From NCBI GenBank assembly GCA_024362935.1, contig JANCRA010000040.1, positions 5,766,001 to 5,830,000 on the forward strand: a stretch of 64,000 nt of DNA, in the 5' to 3' direction. Positions 24,412 to 36,935 of this stretch are shown in pieces. This DNA is from Setophaga petechia (Eukaryota > Chordata > Aves > Passeriformes > Parulidae). Under the pieces are notes generated by a model. It was given only the letters and a program-made list of their open reading frames with translations. It was not told where the DNA came from and made no database searches. The position numbers were made by a program, and so were the translations under genes. Each line of letters starts with the position of its first letter. Positions within the stretch are counted from its first letter, which is position 1.

Positions 24412-27077
24412 TTTATTTTACATGTTAATTTTTCTGTTGGACCCAGACATCCACTGCTGCCTTTATCTGACTCAGTTAGCTGAATTCTCAGCTGTTCAGC
24501 CTTTAAAAGGAGTATTCATACTGTCTACCTCTGTGTATCTCACTTAGATGTCCAAATCAAATCTCTAAACTTTCTATATAGTCAAAGGAGAGAAAGGAAT
24601 GCTCCCAAAATGTGTGATTCCAACCTTTGGACTAAGACACACTATGGGAGAGCCTCTCCCAGCTGCCTCTAGGGGTAAGTCAGGCTCCCAGCCAAGGCTG
24701 AAATCCTCTGATTAGGATTCATAAGTGCCCCTCAGAACCTTGGGGTGGGACTGGGCAAGCAGGTGGTGCTGCCTGGCACACATCTGGCACAGCACTGCCT
24801 GTTGCCCAGTTCCCTTGGAGGGTGGGAATCAAAGGACCACTTAGAGCACTTTGTGTATCCTGCAACCAATGCTAACTATGAAATCAGAGTGCTTAGGCAT
24901 GATTCAGACAGAGATAAAAACAGGAGTTCAGTATCTCAGAAACAATCCGTACTGCCAAGGTCTTGCATGCAAATTTATTCCAAACTTAGCTAAAACTTAT
25001 GGAAGGGCTGGGTCAATCTTGTTATTAAGCTAGAGACAGAAAAAGAATGAGATGTTCTTTAAATAGTCCTGAACTACAAAATGAAGGTGGTAATCTTTGG
25101 TTACAGGACTGTTCTTTAAATGTGAATTGCTTTGAAAAATGATGAATCACTTCCCAAGTAAGCATTCAGGAGCATGTTTAAACAGACATCTGGGAGCCAG
25201 AGAGGAAAAATTGATATAAATAATAAAACCCCCACACTTTCTGAATCTCCAAGGTTAGAGTACAGGAAAGAAAGTAACACAACATTTCTAAGGGACCTTT
25301 CAGCAAAGTTTTGCTAAAATTATAAAAAAGCACTTACAAAATACTTGAGCTGATAAAGAGGGAAAATGAGAACATTAGGGTGCTTTTGTAACAAACCTGT
25401 GGAGTACTAAAACATACTGGTTTGAAGGCCTTGTATTTTATAGCACATGCCATTTTCCACTAATTATAATGCATTATTGTCAACCTACTTCACTCTTTCA
25501 CAGAGACAGAAAGACAAGAGCCAACACAGACAAGATGATTCGATGCAGCCTATGTCTACCATAAAACATAAAACCTCAGCCATTAAATGTGCAACCCTAT
25601 TCCCTCTGTTACAACCATGATCAAAACTCCAATTCTTTGCAAAACTTAAATCTGCCTGGTTTTTACATTTTTGGAGCAGCATTTGAAAACCGTTAAAGCT
25701 AGCTTGGAAGGATCTTTTTTGTTTTTCAGCTAGAGCACTTTTGTAATAGTTTAAACGGCATAGGAAGCTATGCTGTAGCTTTTAAAGTGCTAATTTTATT
25801 ATGAGGTGGTTATTTAGTAATATTCTGAAAGTTAATAAATGATGCACATTTGTGATGACTGACAGACATTATTTAATGAGTTAATACGCTTCAGCAAAAT
25901 GCAATTAAAAAAAAAAGAAATTCACTGTCAACACTTTAACCATGGCAATACACAGAGCTGGAATGAGACAACTACCCTCAGATAACTAAGATTAATGCAT
26001 ATATGATAAAGTTAAAAAACAAATAAAGAAACCCCAAACCAAATAATGATAATTAAATCTCAAACACAGTGTTGTTTCCCAGTAACACAACTGCAAAACA
26101 AATCAATATTTTCAACAAACAAGTGCCCTATCTTCATCTCCTCCACAGAAAGCATGGTGCTCCTCGAACTGCTGCGAGAAGGATCCAAGGGGAGGGCTGG
26201 CTCTCCCTTCTTCCATAGAGGGGGCTCCTCCTAGGAAACTGTGGGGCCACTCTGGGCAAGGGGCTGGAATCCAGATCAGGTAGGTAGTGACCAAAATCAG
26301 TTCCATCTCACAGGTATTTAGCTGGGGAGCTGGCAGGAGCCCCCTCTTGCAGAAGCACTTGGGCGATGGCTGCCTCGCCAGCCTTGGCACCCCCTACCAC
26401 CCTCAGTGTCCTGGCTAATGCAAAGCATCTACTGACTTCAGCACACGACTTGCTCCAGTACAAACAGCGAGATTTGACTTTTCTGACACGTGATTTTATG
26501 TAATGATTGATGTGAAGCATTCTATCTCACTCTGTTGGGCCAGAATGCTGAGAAGTTACCTCTGAGAGTGGGGCAAACCATTTTGCACTCCTACAGGCTC
26601 AAATTCTCTCCTCATTATACCCACCGTAAAACCTTACCTACCATCAGGAGAGCTGAGGAGGTAGAAATGGGAGCAGAATTTGAGTGTAGGAACTGGTGAG
26701 TGAAAAAGAAACACAATGCTATTTCATTGCCAACTATCACAGAAACCTACACACCTGGTTATTTAAATTCAGTTGGGCACTGTGTGCCTAAGGACTGCAA
26801 TTGAGCTTTTAAAATCTCAACCCTCAGAATCTAGCTACAGATAACCACAATCCTAAATCCTTGGATGCTGATACATAAATGTATGATATATCTGTTTAGT
26901 TGCCATGACACTAATCAGCACAGCAATGTTTTTTGCTAATTGCAAAGGCAGGCTAGTAGCAAATTTCAAATGATTAGTGAGTAAAGGTCCTCAGAGCAAT
27001 CCTGCTTGAAAGTAAATGTCCGGTAAGATGCAATTAGTGTGTCTGGTTTTTTCTTTTCTTTCTTTGTTTTTCCTTTT
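24412..27077 (-). other. PDGFD: Probable PDGFD 3' untranslated region (extent uncertain)
   Basis: This region lies directly downstream of the PDGFD stop codon on the minus strand. The first canonical AATAAA on that strand after the stop is at 25795-25800, followed by others at 24974-24979 and 24412-24417. These would give 3' UTRs of about 1.3, 2.1 and 2.7 kb. Mammalian PDGFD mRNAs have a 3' UTR of a few kilobases, so the interval to 24412 is reasonable. The true cleavage site cannot be read from sequence alone. No named repeat interrupts the interval, which fits transcribed, constrained sequence. Confidence 0.4.
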
Positions 27078-27212
27078 TTATCGGGGTGGTCTTGAACTGC
27101 AGACACAATCACAACGCTCATGGTGATCCAGCTGTATGTCTACCAAGGACATGTTGTTCCTGATTCTGCTTCTTCTTCTGGTATGCCCAGCCTCAGGGAC
27201 AAACTTCAGCAC
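27078..27212 (-). CDS. PDGFD: PDGFD exon 7, terminal coding exon
   Basis: This exon encodes the last 44 residues of platelet-derived growth factor D plus TAA (27078-27080). On the minus strand the acceptor is a pyrimidine-containing tract ending CTCCCAG, with AG at 27214-27213. Translation starts VLKFVPEAGH in phase 0, exactly continuing exon 6. A basic cluster, RRRSRIR (residues 12-18 of the exon), sits where mammalian PDGF-D also has a basic stretch. The exon then reads SLVDIQLDHHERCDCVCSS and ends RPPR. The CDCVC motif supplies the final cysteines of the cystine knot. PDGF-D is secreted and signals as a homodimer, mainly through PDGFR-beta. Compared with mammals as I remember them, there are two extra residues (EA) after FVP, and V replaces I in the last cysteine motif. 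The reading frame is unbroken. Confidence 0.97.
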   Translation of the reverse strand: MLKFVPEAGHTRRRSRIRNNMSLVDIQLDHHERCDCVCSSRPPR

Positions 27213-28323
27213 CTGGGAGGATCAACAAAAATGCACTGCATTAGAAAACACTGTTGGAGATCTGAGGATGAGAACTTTGGGACCCCAAGGGAACCAACAG
27301 CCCTTAATGGCCCTGACCATCATTAATTTGGACATATTTTTGTTTTATTTCCAACTTTTTCTTTGCACACTTTGACATCCTGCTGTATTGTTTGTCCTGG
27401 AGCTTGGACAGACTGTACTTCTTCCTGCATCAGGTATCTTTGTATCATGCAGCTTCCTAACCATGTCCAGAGTTGCTCCTTTGCATGCAAACTATCAAGC
27501 AGGTCTCCTTTGGCTCATTTTTGCAGTCCCATTCCTATTTGAGTCGCCCTGTCCCTCTTCTCTGTTGTAGAATATTTCTGCTCTTAAGAAAAAGGAACAT
27601 TTTTTATGCAACTTGAAATTTCTGAAGCACCTATCATTAGATTTGGTCCAAAACTCAAATACTTGTGAAGGGCAGAAGGAGATGAAGTAGCTTGCACAAA
27701 ATACTTGTGAGACACTACTGAGTTTCGGTGGAATCTGAGTTCTGTTGGCTTGTCTTAAAAATCTCTGCCTTAACCTAAATGATTTCTGAAGAATTTAATG
27801 TGAATAATGTCAAGCAAACAAGAAAGCAAAATTACTTCCTCAAAATTCCATCTAGGCAAGATGATCTTGAGACCCCTAGGAAGGGGGCTGTAAGTTGTAA
27901 AAAGGAGCTGGCTTCGCCAAGTGACTGCCAGATCAGCTGCATTTCTCTTGCTTGTTCAAAGATGGAGAGATGTCTGTTAAGTTCATGTCTTCCCAAAGCC
28001 AGTGGCCAGCTGGGAAGTGGGACCTAAATGTCGGTAACACCTCAGCACCTCACTGAAGCCCCATGTTTCTGCCCTAACAGATCATACTGGTTTATAACAG
28101 ATCACTCTGTTACTCCACAATCCTCTTTTTTCTTCCTTTTTACAAAGCAGTTTCTGTATTTTGATGTCATAACACTATATGAGAGTTGAGATGGCTTTGG
28201 AAATGAGAGGAAATAAGAGGCTGTGTTCCAGATCAACAGAGCATTAGCATTTTCAACAGGGTTAGAAAGCCCTAGAAAGCAAATGTGAAGCACTTGCCAA
28301 AGGACAACCAGAGACGCTGTGCA

Positions 28324-28340
28324 GGGTGGGTGGGGAGGGG
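28324..28340 (+). promoter_or_regulatory. G-quadruplex motif
   Basis: GGGTGGGTGGGGAGGGG has four runs of at least three G separated by single-base loops, which is the most stable class of parallel G-quadruplex. The G-rich strand is the plus strand, the template strand for PDGFD transcription. A regulatory role is not shown. Confidence 0.7.
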
Positions 28341-29167
28341 CAGGCAGGTTAGCAACTCTCAGGACGAGATCTTTTGTTCTCTGCCATTAATGCCTTGAGG
28401 CTAGAAAAGCCATGAGATATAACAAAAGTGATAAGCACTGAACAGAGTCTATTATTTTGTTCTCTGTTTTGTGATGAAATTGATATTTAGCCTATGTAAT
28501 ACTGAAAGGAAGGACTGTGCCTAAGCAAGTTACAGACATGCTGCTGTACTGTGTTGGGAAAACAGAATTATTTTGCCCTGTTAGAAATGGAGAAAAGTTG
28601 GGGTGTTTTTGAGCAATAAAAATATAGTATCTTTGAATTAATTTCAAACATTGGTTGCATCCATATATGCAATAAATCCTGATGGACACTGGGACAATTT
28701 GCTGTATCACACTGTCATCCCAAGCACAGAGGAACTGAACCCAATCAGGTTGCTGCAATTATTACAGAGCTAAAAATAGAGCACAACTTCAAAGATGCCT
28801 TTTCAAGGAAAACGTACTTTAAAAATCAAGTAGAGATGCTGACACTGAACCCATGATAAATTCCTTATTTAAAGAAGTCTTCCAGCAAATTACGACCAAT
28901 CCAGATGACTGGCAGTTTGCAAAATCATAGGGTAGATAGATCTGATATTTTCCAGCTGAGAACAAATCAAAGTATGCAAAGGGAAAAGAGCAAAGATGTG
29001 GACTGTATTTAAGTTAACAGACCATCTGATACTTTGGGGACTTTCTCTGTGTTTTTTATCAAGAAGCATTAGCACAGTATATAGGCTTTGCTGATAAGAA
29101 AATGAACTGTCAAGCACCTCCTCAGACAAGACAGGAAAACAGTGATTGAACACAGCTGAAATTATCA

Positions 29168-29920
29168 AATCATAGAGTCCTTTAGGTGGGAAAAGAACCT
29201 CTGAGATCACTGGGTCCAACGCTCATCCCAGCACCAGCAAGTCACCCACTAACTTCTGCCCTCTAACGCCACATCTCACATGTTTTCTGAACACTTCCAG
29301 GAATAGCAACTCTTCCACTTCCCTGGGCAGCCTGTTTCAATGTTTGGCCATTGTTGCAGTAAAGAAAATTTCCCTTATATCCAGTCTAAACCTCCCCTGG
29401 TGCAACTTGAGGCCATGTCCTCTTGTTCTGACACTTGTAATCTGGGAGAAGAGGCCCACCCCACCTGCTACACCCTCCTTCAGGCACTCAGGGAGAGGGA
29501 TAAGATTCCCCCTCAGCCTCTTTTGCTTCAGTCTAAACACTCTGAGCTCCCTCAGAGGTGAGACTTGTGCTCCAGACCCTTCTCCAGCTCTGTTCCTCTT
29601 CCTTGGATTTGAGGTGACCTTACCAGTGCTGGGGTACAGGGGGACAGTCACTGCCCTGCTCCTGCTGGCCACACCCTGACTGATTCAGGACACGATGCCA
29701 TTGGTCACCTGGGCACACCCTGGATCATGCTCAGTTGCTGTCAACCAGCACCCCCAGGTCCTTTTCTGCCAGAGAGCTTTCCAGGCACTCTGCCACATCC
29801 TGTAGCACTGCCTGGGGCTGCTGTGACCCAAGTGCAGGACCCGGCGCTTGGCCTTGTTGAACCTCACACAACTGGTCTCAGATTCAGCCTGCCCAGATCC
29901 CCCTCCAGAGCTCCTTTAAT
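29168..29920 (-). mobile_element. CR1 LINE, about 750 bp, antisense, in intron 6
   Basis: It begins with 'AATCATAGAGTCCTTTAGGT', the reverse complement of a CR1 3' end. It then runs through 'CCACTTCCCTGGGCAGCCTG', 'TGGTGCAACTTGAGGCCATG', 'TCCTCTTGTTCTGACACTTG' and 'GAGCTCCCTCAGAGGTGAGA', on to 'GTGCAGGACCCGGCGCTTGG' near 29832. This order is that of the CR1 3' region. The open frames at 29337-29679 and 29727-30131 lie wholly or largely in this element and are not genes. Confidence 0.95.
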
Positions 29921-32499
29921 AGCTGGTCACAGAGCTGATATTCAAAGCTCCCTGTCTTACTCCCACCTAAGAGTTTTATTTTCATCTAAGTATAAGGAAA
30001 TTAAAGAGAATCTGGAAATAAGGCCAATTCTGGTGACCACAGTAGAAGGAAGACAACCCTTTATTCTGCAAATAGCTGCTGTTTATTTATCACATGGTCA
30101 TGCCCTTAAAACTGAGAAACTACTGAATTAATGAGAACAGCTCAAATGAATTCTGTTCAGGACACTTTATCACTCATTTTTTCATGGGATCAGTAGCTGT
30201 AAGAAAATATGGATATGACAGGTCTAGAATGCTCAAAAGGCTTGTGTTTTGTTTTTTGGGGTTTTTTTGTTTGTTTATTTTTTTTTTTTAGGTGTGGAAA
30301 GGAACAACCTTGTAGTTTTCAAATTAAAGGATCAGTGTCTGTCACTTCTTACAAAATTCCAGTGCCTCAGCTACTCAGATCATTGCCTCACAAAGAGAAT
30401 GTAACTGAAGTCATGTCCCTCTCATCATACACTGAGTAAATTATGGTTATCAAGCTATTAAAATAATTAAAATAAAATCAAGACAGATTATTCTGCTTTT
30501 GAGCTGGATTTGGTGCTTATAGGTAATACAAGAAAAAGGGCAGTAGGGCATTTTCTGTGCAGAGAGGCCCATATGAGCACACCAATATGCTGGATGGTAT
30601 TTTACTTGTAGATGTGTCTGAGCATCTATCTGAGAAGTTTCAAGGTAAGATGACTGTAGCCACCACGCATCTTTCCTTGGGGGCAGTGATCTAGGAAATA
30701 TAAAGAAAATGCTTACATGTGTTTCCCTGCCACCAATCTTGCTAATTGATCATGTATTGGATCTGGATGCCAGTTTCTGAAATCCTCTTTAAATGAGACC
30801 AAAGCCATGACAAAAACCAGGATCTGGAAGCTGAAGCCAGAAAATCTTCAAGTGGAATTAGGGCACACATGTTTAAGTCAGGCCCACACATCACTAGGAC
30901 AGCCCTCCAAGGAACTGGGGGGTTTCCAGCCTGTTTGAGGATTGCCTTTCCAGGAGGTGTATGGGTTGTGCTCTGGGGGCAGCAAGCGCTCTCCTGTCGC
31001 CTGTGGAGCACAGGAAGTCAGGGCTGATGGCCCCTATCATTTCAGCAGGTCTGCAAGAACACTTAACAACTCTTAACACTTCAAGATGTGGGGCTGAGGA
31101 CAGCAGAGTGGCAGTGACTGGCAGGAAAAGGACCCAGCTGGAGAGAACTTGTTCACCCTGATCCATACATGGCATGTCTCCAGCAGAAGCTGGAATAAAG
31201 CAGCAACTCCAGAGCACGATACACCTGAAACACCCACCTCTGGCAGGGATAGCTCTGGGGACTGGCAAAGGAGCCCAAAGCTTGGACTCAAAGTGCTAGA
31301 TGGGTAGAGGCACAAGAGGTGAACCATCCGTTCAGCATTTGCTGATGGTCCTAGCCAGGTATCACTGATCCTTGCAGTCAGGCAACACTTAGCCATGACA
31401 GTCCATGATGGCTGATTTCTGTTTTATTAAAAAGCAAATAGGGATAGCAAACACAGTCAAAACTTAAAAAAAATTCCCCACAGGCGTTTTTGACTTATCA
31501 TTTACTTATTAGTAACAACAGTAACATTGTTTTTTTAAATTCTTGACCAGTATTTTAAGCACCAACAGAAAAATGAAGCCTTCTCAAAAATCGGCTTTTT
31601 TTTTTTTTTCTGATTAGCTTAAGAAGCCTACAGAAAATCAATAATATGACTATGGCTTACCCAGTATCTAATTAGCTTCATATTCTTGTGACAGAGGATG
31701 GTGAGCAACTCTGGATGCTATTTTAGATAGTGAAATTTGTACTTTGCAGAACTTATTTTAAAATTCTGCTATGCAGCATTATCTAATCTCCTTCTGCACA
31801 TCTAAAAATAACACCATTCTAGCATGAAAACCAAATTATATTTGTCTGAGATTCATGAAAGAGGAAGCATCAAAAGTGCAAAACATTCAACACAGATCCA
31901 AGTTCTGATAGACATAAAAAATCTTACTCTGCAATTTTGGAAAGTTATCTAATCCAAAGGTCACACATGGTTTAGTTGTGCTCTGAGTATAAGAAGCCAA
32001 GTATTATGGGAACGTGGTTCATAATTTAGCACAAGGACCTTTGCTCTAGCAGGAACATAGCCTAAACCAATGACATAGACCCAAAGATGTATTCTTATAA
32101 ATACAGGTTATTGGAGAGAAGAAAAATGAGTTGGCTAGCTGATCACTGGTAGCAGGCAAACTAAGGGATTATTAATTCTATTTTTTTTTATTTGTATGCA
32201 TAAGAAACACGTGGTTTTAATACAACAAACATGGTAAAAAATTAATTGGCTTAAAACTCAAGTCCCTGAAGCACTAACTAAAGCGATGATGTTTTTGACA
32301 TATGTGACATCAACAAGACCCTCACTTTTTCTGATCTTGTCAGGAATTATGTGTGCATTATGCTACAGCTGTTGTTTTCTCACTGACTAGACACAGGTGC
32401 TCTTCCTTCACAAACTGCCTCTCTGTCCTGACATGTTACAGGATGTCTCACTTAACTTCCAGATGTCAACCAAAGAACTTCATTTTTCATCTACTTAAA

Positions 32500-32660
32500 A
32501 ATGAACCTTTTTCTCTCACTGCACTTCTGTGTTCTCTCTGCTCATCCCGTGACCTAGCAGTAATTTCCGACTCATTTTTTTCCCTTGTACTTGCATTCCA
32601 AATAAATCCCATTGCTGCTTCTTGTACAATATTCCACGAATTAAGTCTTTTGTCAGGCTA
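32500..32660 (+). mobile_element. Possible L2-like LINE reverse-transcriptase remnant
   Basis: The plus-strand frame ending at 32661 contains LAVISDSFFS followed by spaced residues resembling the C-terminal 'LGVxxDSxLSF...KSCxFHLRNIS' segment of L2-type reverse transcriptases. The match is short and the surrounding sequence is only pyrimidine-rich, so chance similarity is quite possible. A profile search against L2 and CR1 reverse transcriptases would settle it. Confidence 0.3.
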
Positions 32661-35600
32661 ATTCTACGCCTTTATTACCATAACAACCTTTTATCTCCTT
32701 TGTACATGTACTATCAACTCCAGGACATACAACAATCAGACCATACTCCTTGCACACTGCTTTGATGATTATAGCTCTTTTTAATCCCTTAGCAAATTTC
32801 CTTTTTCTGTCAGCAGCATTTGGATCACTTTTTGACCAGTTTTCTTATGTTTCCCTGTGTAAGGATAGGCTGAGAATTATTGTCCTCTCTCTCAAGTGCC
32901 TTCTTGAGGTTTGCTTATCATTTCTCCAAAAAAATGAAAGAAGAAAAAGGCCCCGACAGCATCAAATTCCATTAGTTACATTTCTTAACTCCACTGCAGT
33001 ATGTTGTCTCACTGAAGATCCACTTTTTAATTCTCTATTGTGCTCCCATGTTCTTTTCTCCTGTATAATATTCCCTCTGTCTTTTTTTCCCTTTGCATTG
33101 TTGGGTTCAGTTGAAGCTGTTTTTATGCCCCAGCAAGTTGTGTCAAGATACAGTACTGTGTGCTCTGGGGTACCTACTGCCTCTCTCAAAGCAACCAAAG
33201 GTTATGAAATTGCCACCCTAACACTGAGCAAAACCTTCTCTCTGAGAATTAACTGAATCTACGTCCTGTGAAGGCACCGGGCAAGCTGCAGTCAAGATCA
33301 AACTTGAATTGAGGCATAATGCTTCAAAAAGGGGTGGGGGAAGAATCACCTTATAGAAGACAGTTGACAACACATCAGGATTTACAGGAGAGACAAATAA
33401 GTAGGTAAAAGCTGCAATCAGCTATCACCACTTTTCTTTTTTCCTTTTATGTCCCTTAGGTGTGCAGCTCAGCACTGTGTTTGCAGAGGTTTATACATTC
33501 TGACAAATTCTGGTTGCTACCTTAAGAGCACTTTTTCCCCAGGGAAACTCATTTCACATCTCATCAGTTCCAGCAATGAGATGGGAAAACTGATTTCTTG
33601 TTTCTCTGAGATATGTGCATGCTGGCTGGATGGCACAGCCACAGCTGAACTGAGTCCTGGCCTGAGTTCCCCCACACCTTCTCCATGCTGAGTAATCTCC
33701 AGGTCTAGAGCCTGTGCCTCTTTAAAGAGAAGCTCCAGGAATTTTTAAGGAAATTAACTGCAATGGGAAGCACATTTTTATATCAGGTCTGCTTTAGAAA
33801 GTTAGACAGCTGTAGGGTTGAGCTTTGATTAAGGCATGCTGAGTCCACTTCCATGTACTGCTTTGTCCTTCCCTTGCACAGAGCATTGCAACATAACTCA
33901 GTATCACTCATGACAGACTATGCTGAGAGACGTTTTCAGACAATGCCAGGACTTGGCTTGTTTGGTTTGAAGGGTTCGTGACACTGTGTGGTAAGTCATG
34001 AATATTTGTCCAGAGTATTTGCTCTGCTCCAAAGCAAACTCAGAAGCCATGGAAAACCACAGAGCATCAAAAGACTCCTGCAAGGGAAAAAAAAAAATCC
34101 AACCCCACCAATAAAACTATCTGTTTACCCAAGTTATGATCCCATTCATTTCTGAAAACTGCTGAGTATTTTGGTAAAGTCAGGGCAAACTTCCAGGCTA
34201 TGAAGAAGACCGAAGATCTCATGATTACCATCTCCCAGAGCAATAAAGAAAAAGCTACCCCTTACTGTGGCCATCTCATGTTCTCATTTTCCCTGTTTTT
34301 GCATCACTTCCTGCAGTCAGACATGATAGAAAAGAGCTGTACATTCTGTTCAGGAAACTGGAGCAGCACTCTCCAGCTTGGGAAAATTAAAGGCTCCACA
34401 TGACAGCTATTAGTCCTGAGAGGCCAGGCTAGGAGAGAGCACTCAGTGATTGCACTGGGAGGCTTTGAACAAGAACTGAGAGGGAACTAAAAAGCAGTAA
34501 GAGCATAAGGAGAAGATAACCTTGAAATCTCTCTGGACTAGAGGCCTCTCTTTCAAGAAACACCCAGGACTTTAAGGTCCCCACAGCTGCCAACATGCAG
34601 CTATTCCAGAACTGGCTACAAAGCCAAAAAGGAGCCTATTGCTTATGGAAAATTTGCCTGTCTTTCTCACATAGAAATACTGGGTAGCTCAGAAATGCCT
34701 GGGAACTTTTAAGTGATCTCCAAAGACACTTTAACATTTTGAAGACAAGCATATCCATGTGCAGGACACAAAACTCTTGCAGGTTCAGGAGCTCAGCAGA
34801 AGAAGCTTCAGGATAGGGAAAATCAGTCTGGCAAGAGAAGGGGTCCGGAGTCTGCAGGACTCAAGTCTCAGGCATTTCAAACACCTTCTTTTCTCCAACA
34901 CCTAGTATTTCCTTCTGGTGTCTTCTGTAAATCAAATTAACTGAGACTTGTGTTTGAATCTGGCTTATGTCCTCCTACAGTAGAAGGCTGAGCTTTTTAA
35001 CCAAATTAATGGTGCTGGGGATTTAACACGTGTAAAGTTCCATCCTTTGTTATGCAAGTAAACGCTCTTTGGATAAGGTTAGTGGGTTTCAAATAGGCTT
35101 TTAAGAGAGTAAACTGGCTCTATAGTTCTAAAACTGGCATGTGGAGAGGCCTCTCCTCAGTGCCTTTTTCACCTGGTATTTAAGTAAAATTAAAGTGTCA
35201 AAGGAGAATAAGAATAAAACTGATTAAGTGTGTGTGGCTAATAATAATAATAAAGTGGAAAACATTTTGGACTAAAATTAATGGACACATCTTTAGTATG
35301 TCATACATGAATTTATCTGCATGACTTCCACTCATGTTAATGGGAGACACTAGGCTAAATATCTGCTCAGTGAGCTGTTAATTCATCCCTAAGGGATAAA
35401 ATTTAAATTTAAACTTACAAAGGCCATTTAATGTTAAAGATGAAACACTGTCTTGAATTCATATGGTTTTCAGAGTAGAAATGAGCAGGAAAATAAATTA
35501 GCAGTGATATATTTGTGTGAATGTTGAATGTTGCATATCCTGAATTTCGTGATTAATTTGGGGCAGTCATAAGTCATGACATCCTGATGCTGAGCATTAC

Positions 35601-36616
35601 CTGGCTAGTGTGATATTCTGACATTCCAGCTCTACCTGTTTCCAAACACCTGAAAAAAACTGCTTCACAACATATTTATAATCAACACTTTTCGTTCTAG
35701 CTACTGTCAACCGTTGACTTAATTTTTGATACAGCTGTAACCCAGGATTCCTTAGTTTATATTTGACTTCTAGTTCTTTCAGAAATCTTCTGAATTATGC
35801 ACAACTCATAGTTAAGTGTTGAAATTCCATATAGATTTACCGTGAAAAAACCCCAATTCCTTTTTATAATTTTAATTTAGTTTCCTTGCAGTCTCTCTCT
35901 TGTTCTTTTCTTAACGAAAAGATTACTTAGGAAGGTCTAATTTTCCTTTAGCTACTATTCATTATTTCCTATCTTTCGGTGTCCTCTCTTTAGTTTTTTT
36001 TCCTAAATTAAATGATCCAAAAGTTTTGAGCCACTTCCCTTAAAAATGTTCTTGATCTATGCCCTCCCCTACATCTCTCATGATGTATGTTTGCTGCTTC
36101 TATTTATTTTTTCTAGTCCTGCCTTTGTCCTTTTAAGCACCAATGGTCAAGTCCCCCACCAATTTATCCAGACCACAATATTTACTGTGTTATTACCCCT
36201 TCATCTCCATTCCTGCAGAAGACTGTCACTTGTCTTTTTCTTATCACTGCACTAAAGTGTTTTCCTGAAGCTCTTCACAGTGATTCACTGCTTGACCTTT
36301 AGCCCAATTTCCACCCCTCATTTCTTCCTCCTCCCCTCACACACCCAGAGTTATATGAATGAATAGTTGAGATGTCTCATCCTAATGCTTGCTGCTCTTC
36401 TAACCTGCATTTATAAGCATTTACAAAGACCTTCTGAAATTCCTCACAGCCTTCTCTGCTGTTCAAGTATGTTATCTCCTGTACCACCTGTCATTTTTGC
36501 CACCTCTCTGTTCACCTCCCTCCAGACTGAACACACATGAAGTAATAATCTTTGTACTGGGGGCACCCTCAGATAGCCCCTTCCCATTTAGAAAATTGCT
36601 TGTCTCTTCCACCTCA

Positions 36617-36935
36617 TTACTCTTTATCTCTTAACCAGATTCTAATCCATGTCTGATCTTGTCTGGCTGACTGTTTGCTGTCTGCAGGAGGTGCCAGTCC
36701 TTTTAGCATTCTTGTACAATATTGTGGCGCTGTATAAATATTTATTCATGTATAAGGCATTCTGAGTTAATTTTATCAGCTCATAGTCATCTAGGTGCTT
36801 TATACTAATAATTTTTTTTCCAATTAAGTTTTCTACCACTGAGATAAGGCTTTCTGCTCTGTAATTACTAGGGTCATCCCCTGCATCTTGTTTAAAATTA
36901 GATAAAATATTAACTATTCTCCAGTCCCAGTATGT
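36617..36935 (-). mobile_element. Ancient CR1/L3-like LINE remnant, antisense, in intron 6
   Basis: The plus strand carries recognisable blocks of an old amniote LINE in reverse complement: 'TATCTCTTAACCAGATTCTA' (36625 on), 'CATCTAGGTGCTTTATACTA' and 'AATTAAGTTTTCTACCACTG' (near 36825), 'CTGTAATTACTAGGGTCATC' (36858 on) and 'TTAACTATTCTCCAGTCC' (36910 on). The blocks are in the order found in CR1/L3-type open reading frame 2, with a deletion between about 36660 and 36760. It is much more diverged than the avian CR1 copies here, so it probably predates birds. Confidence 0.7.

Noticed and set aside
29337..30131. Open frames of 111-134 codons on both strands
   Set aside because: They coincide wholly or largely with the antisense CR1 copy at 29168-29920 and show CR1 3' region composition, not a protein domain.
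32750..33256. Longest open frame in the window (168 codons, plus strand) as a gene
   Set aside because: It sits in a PDGFD intron, is dominated by leucine, phenylalanine and serine from pyrimidine-rich DNA, and shows no domain, start context or splice structure that I recognise.
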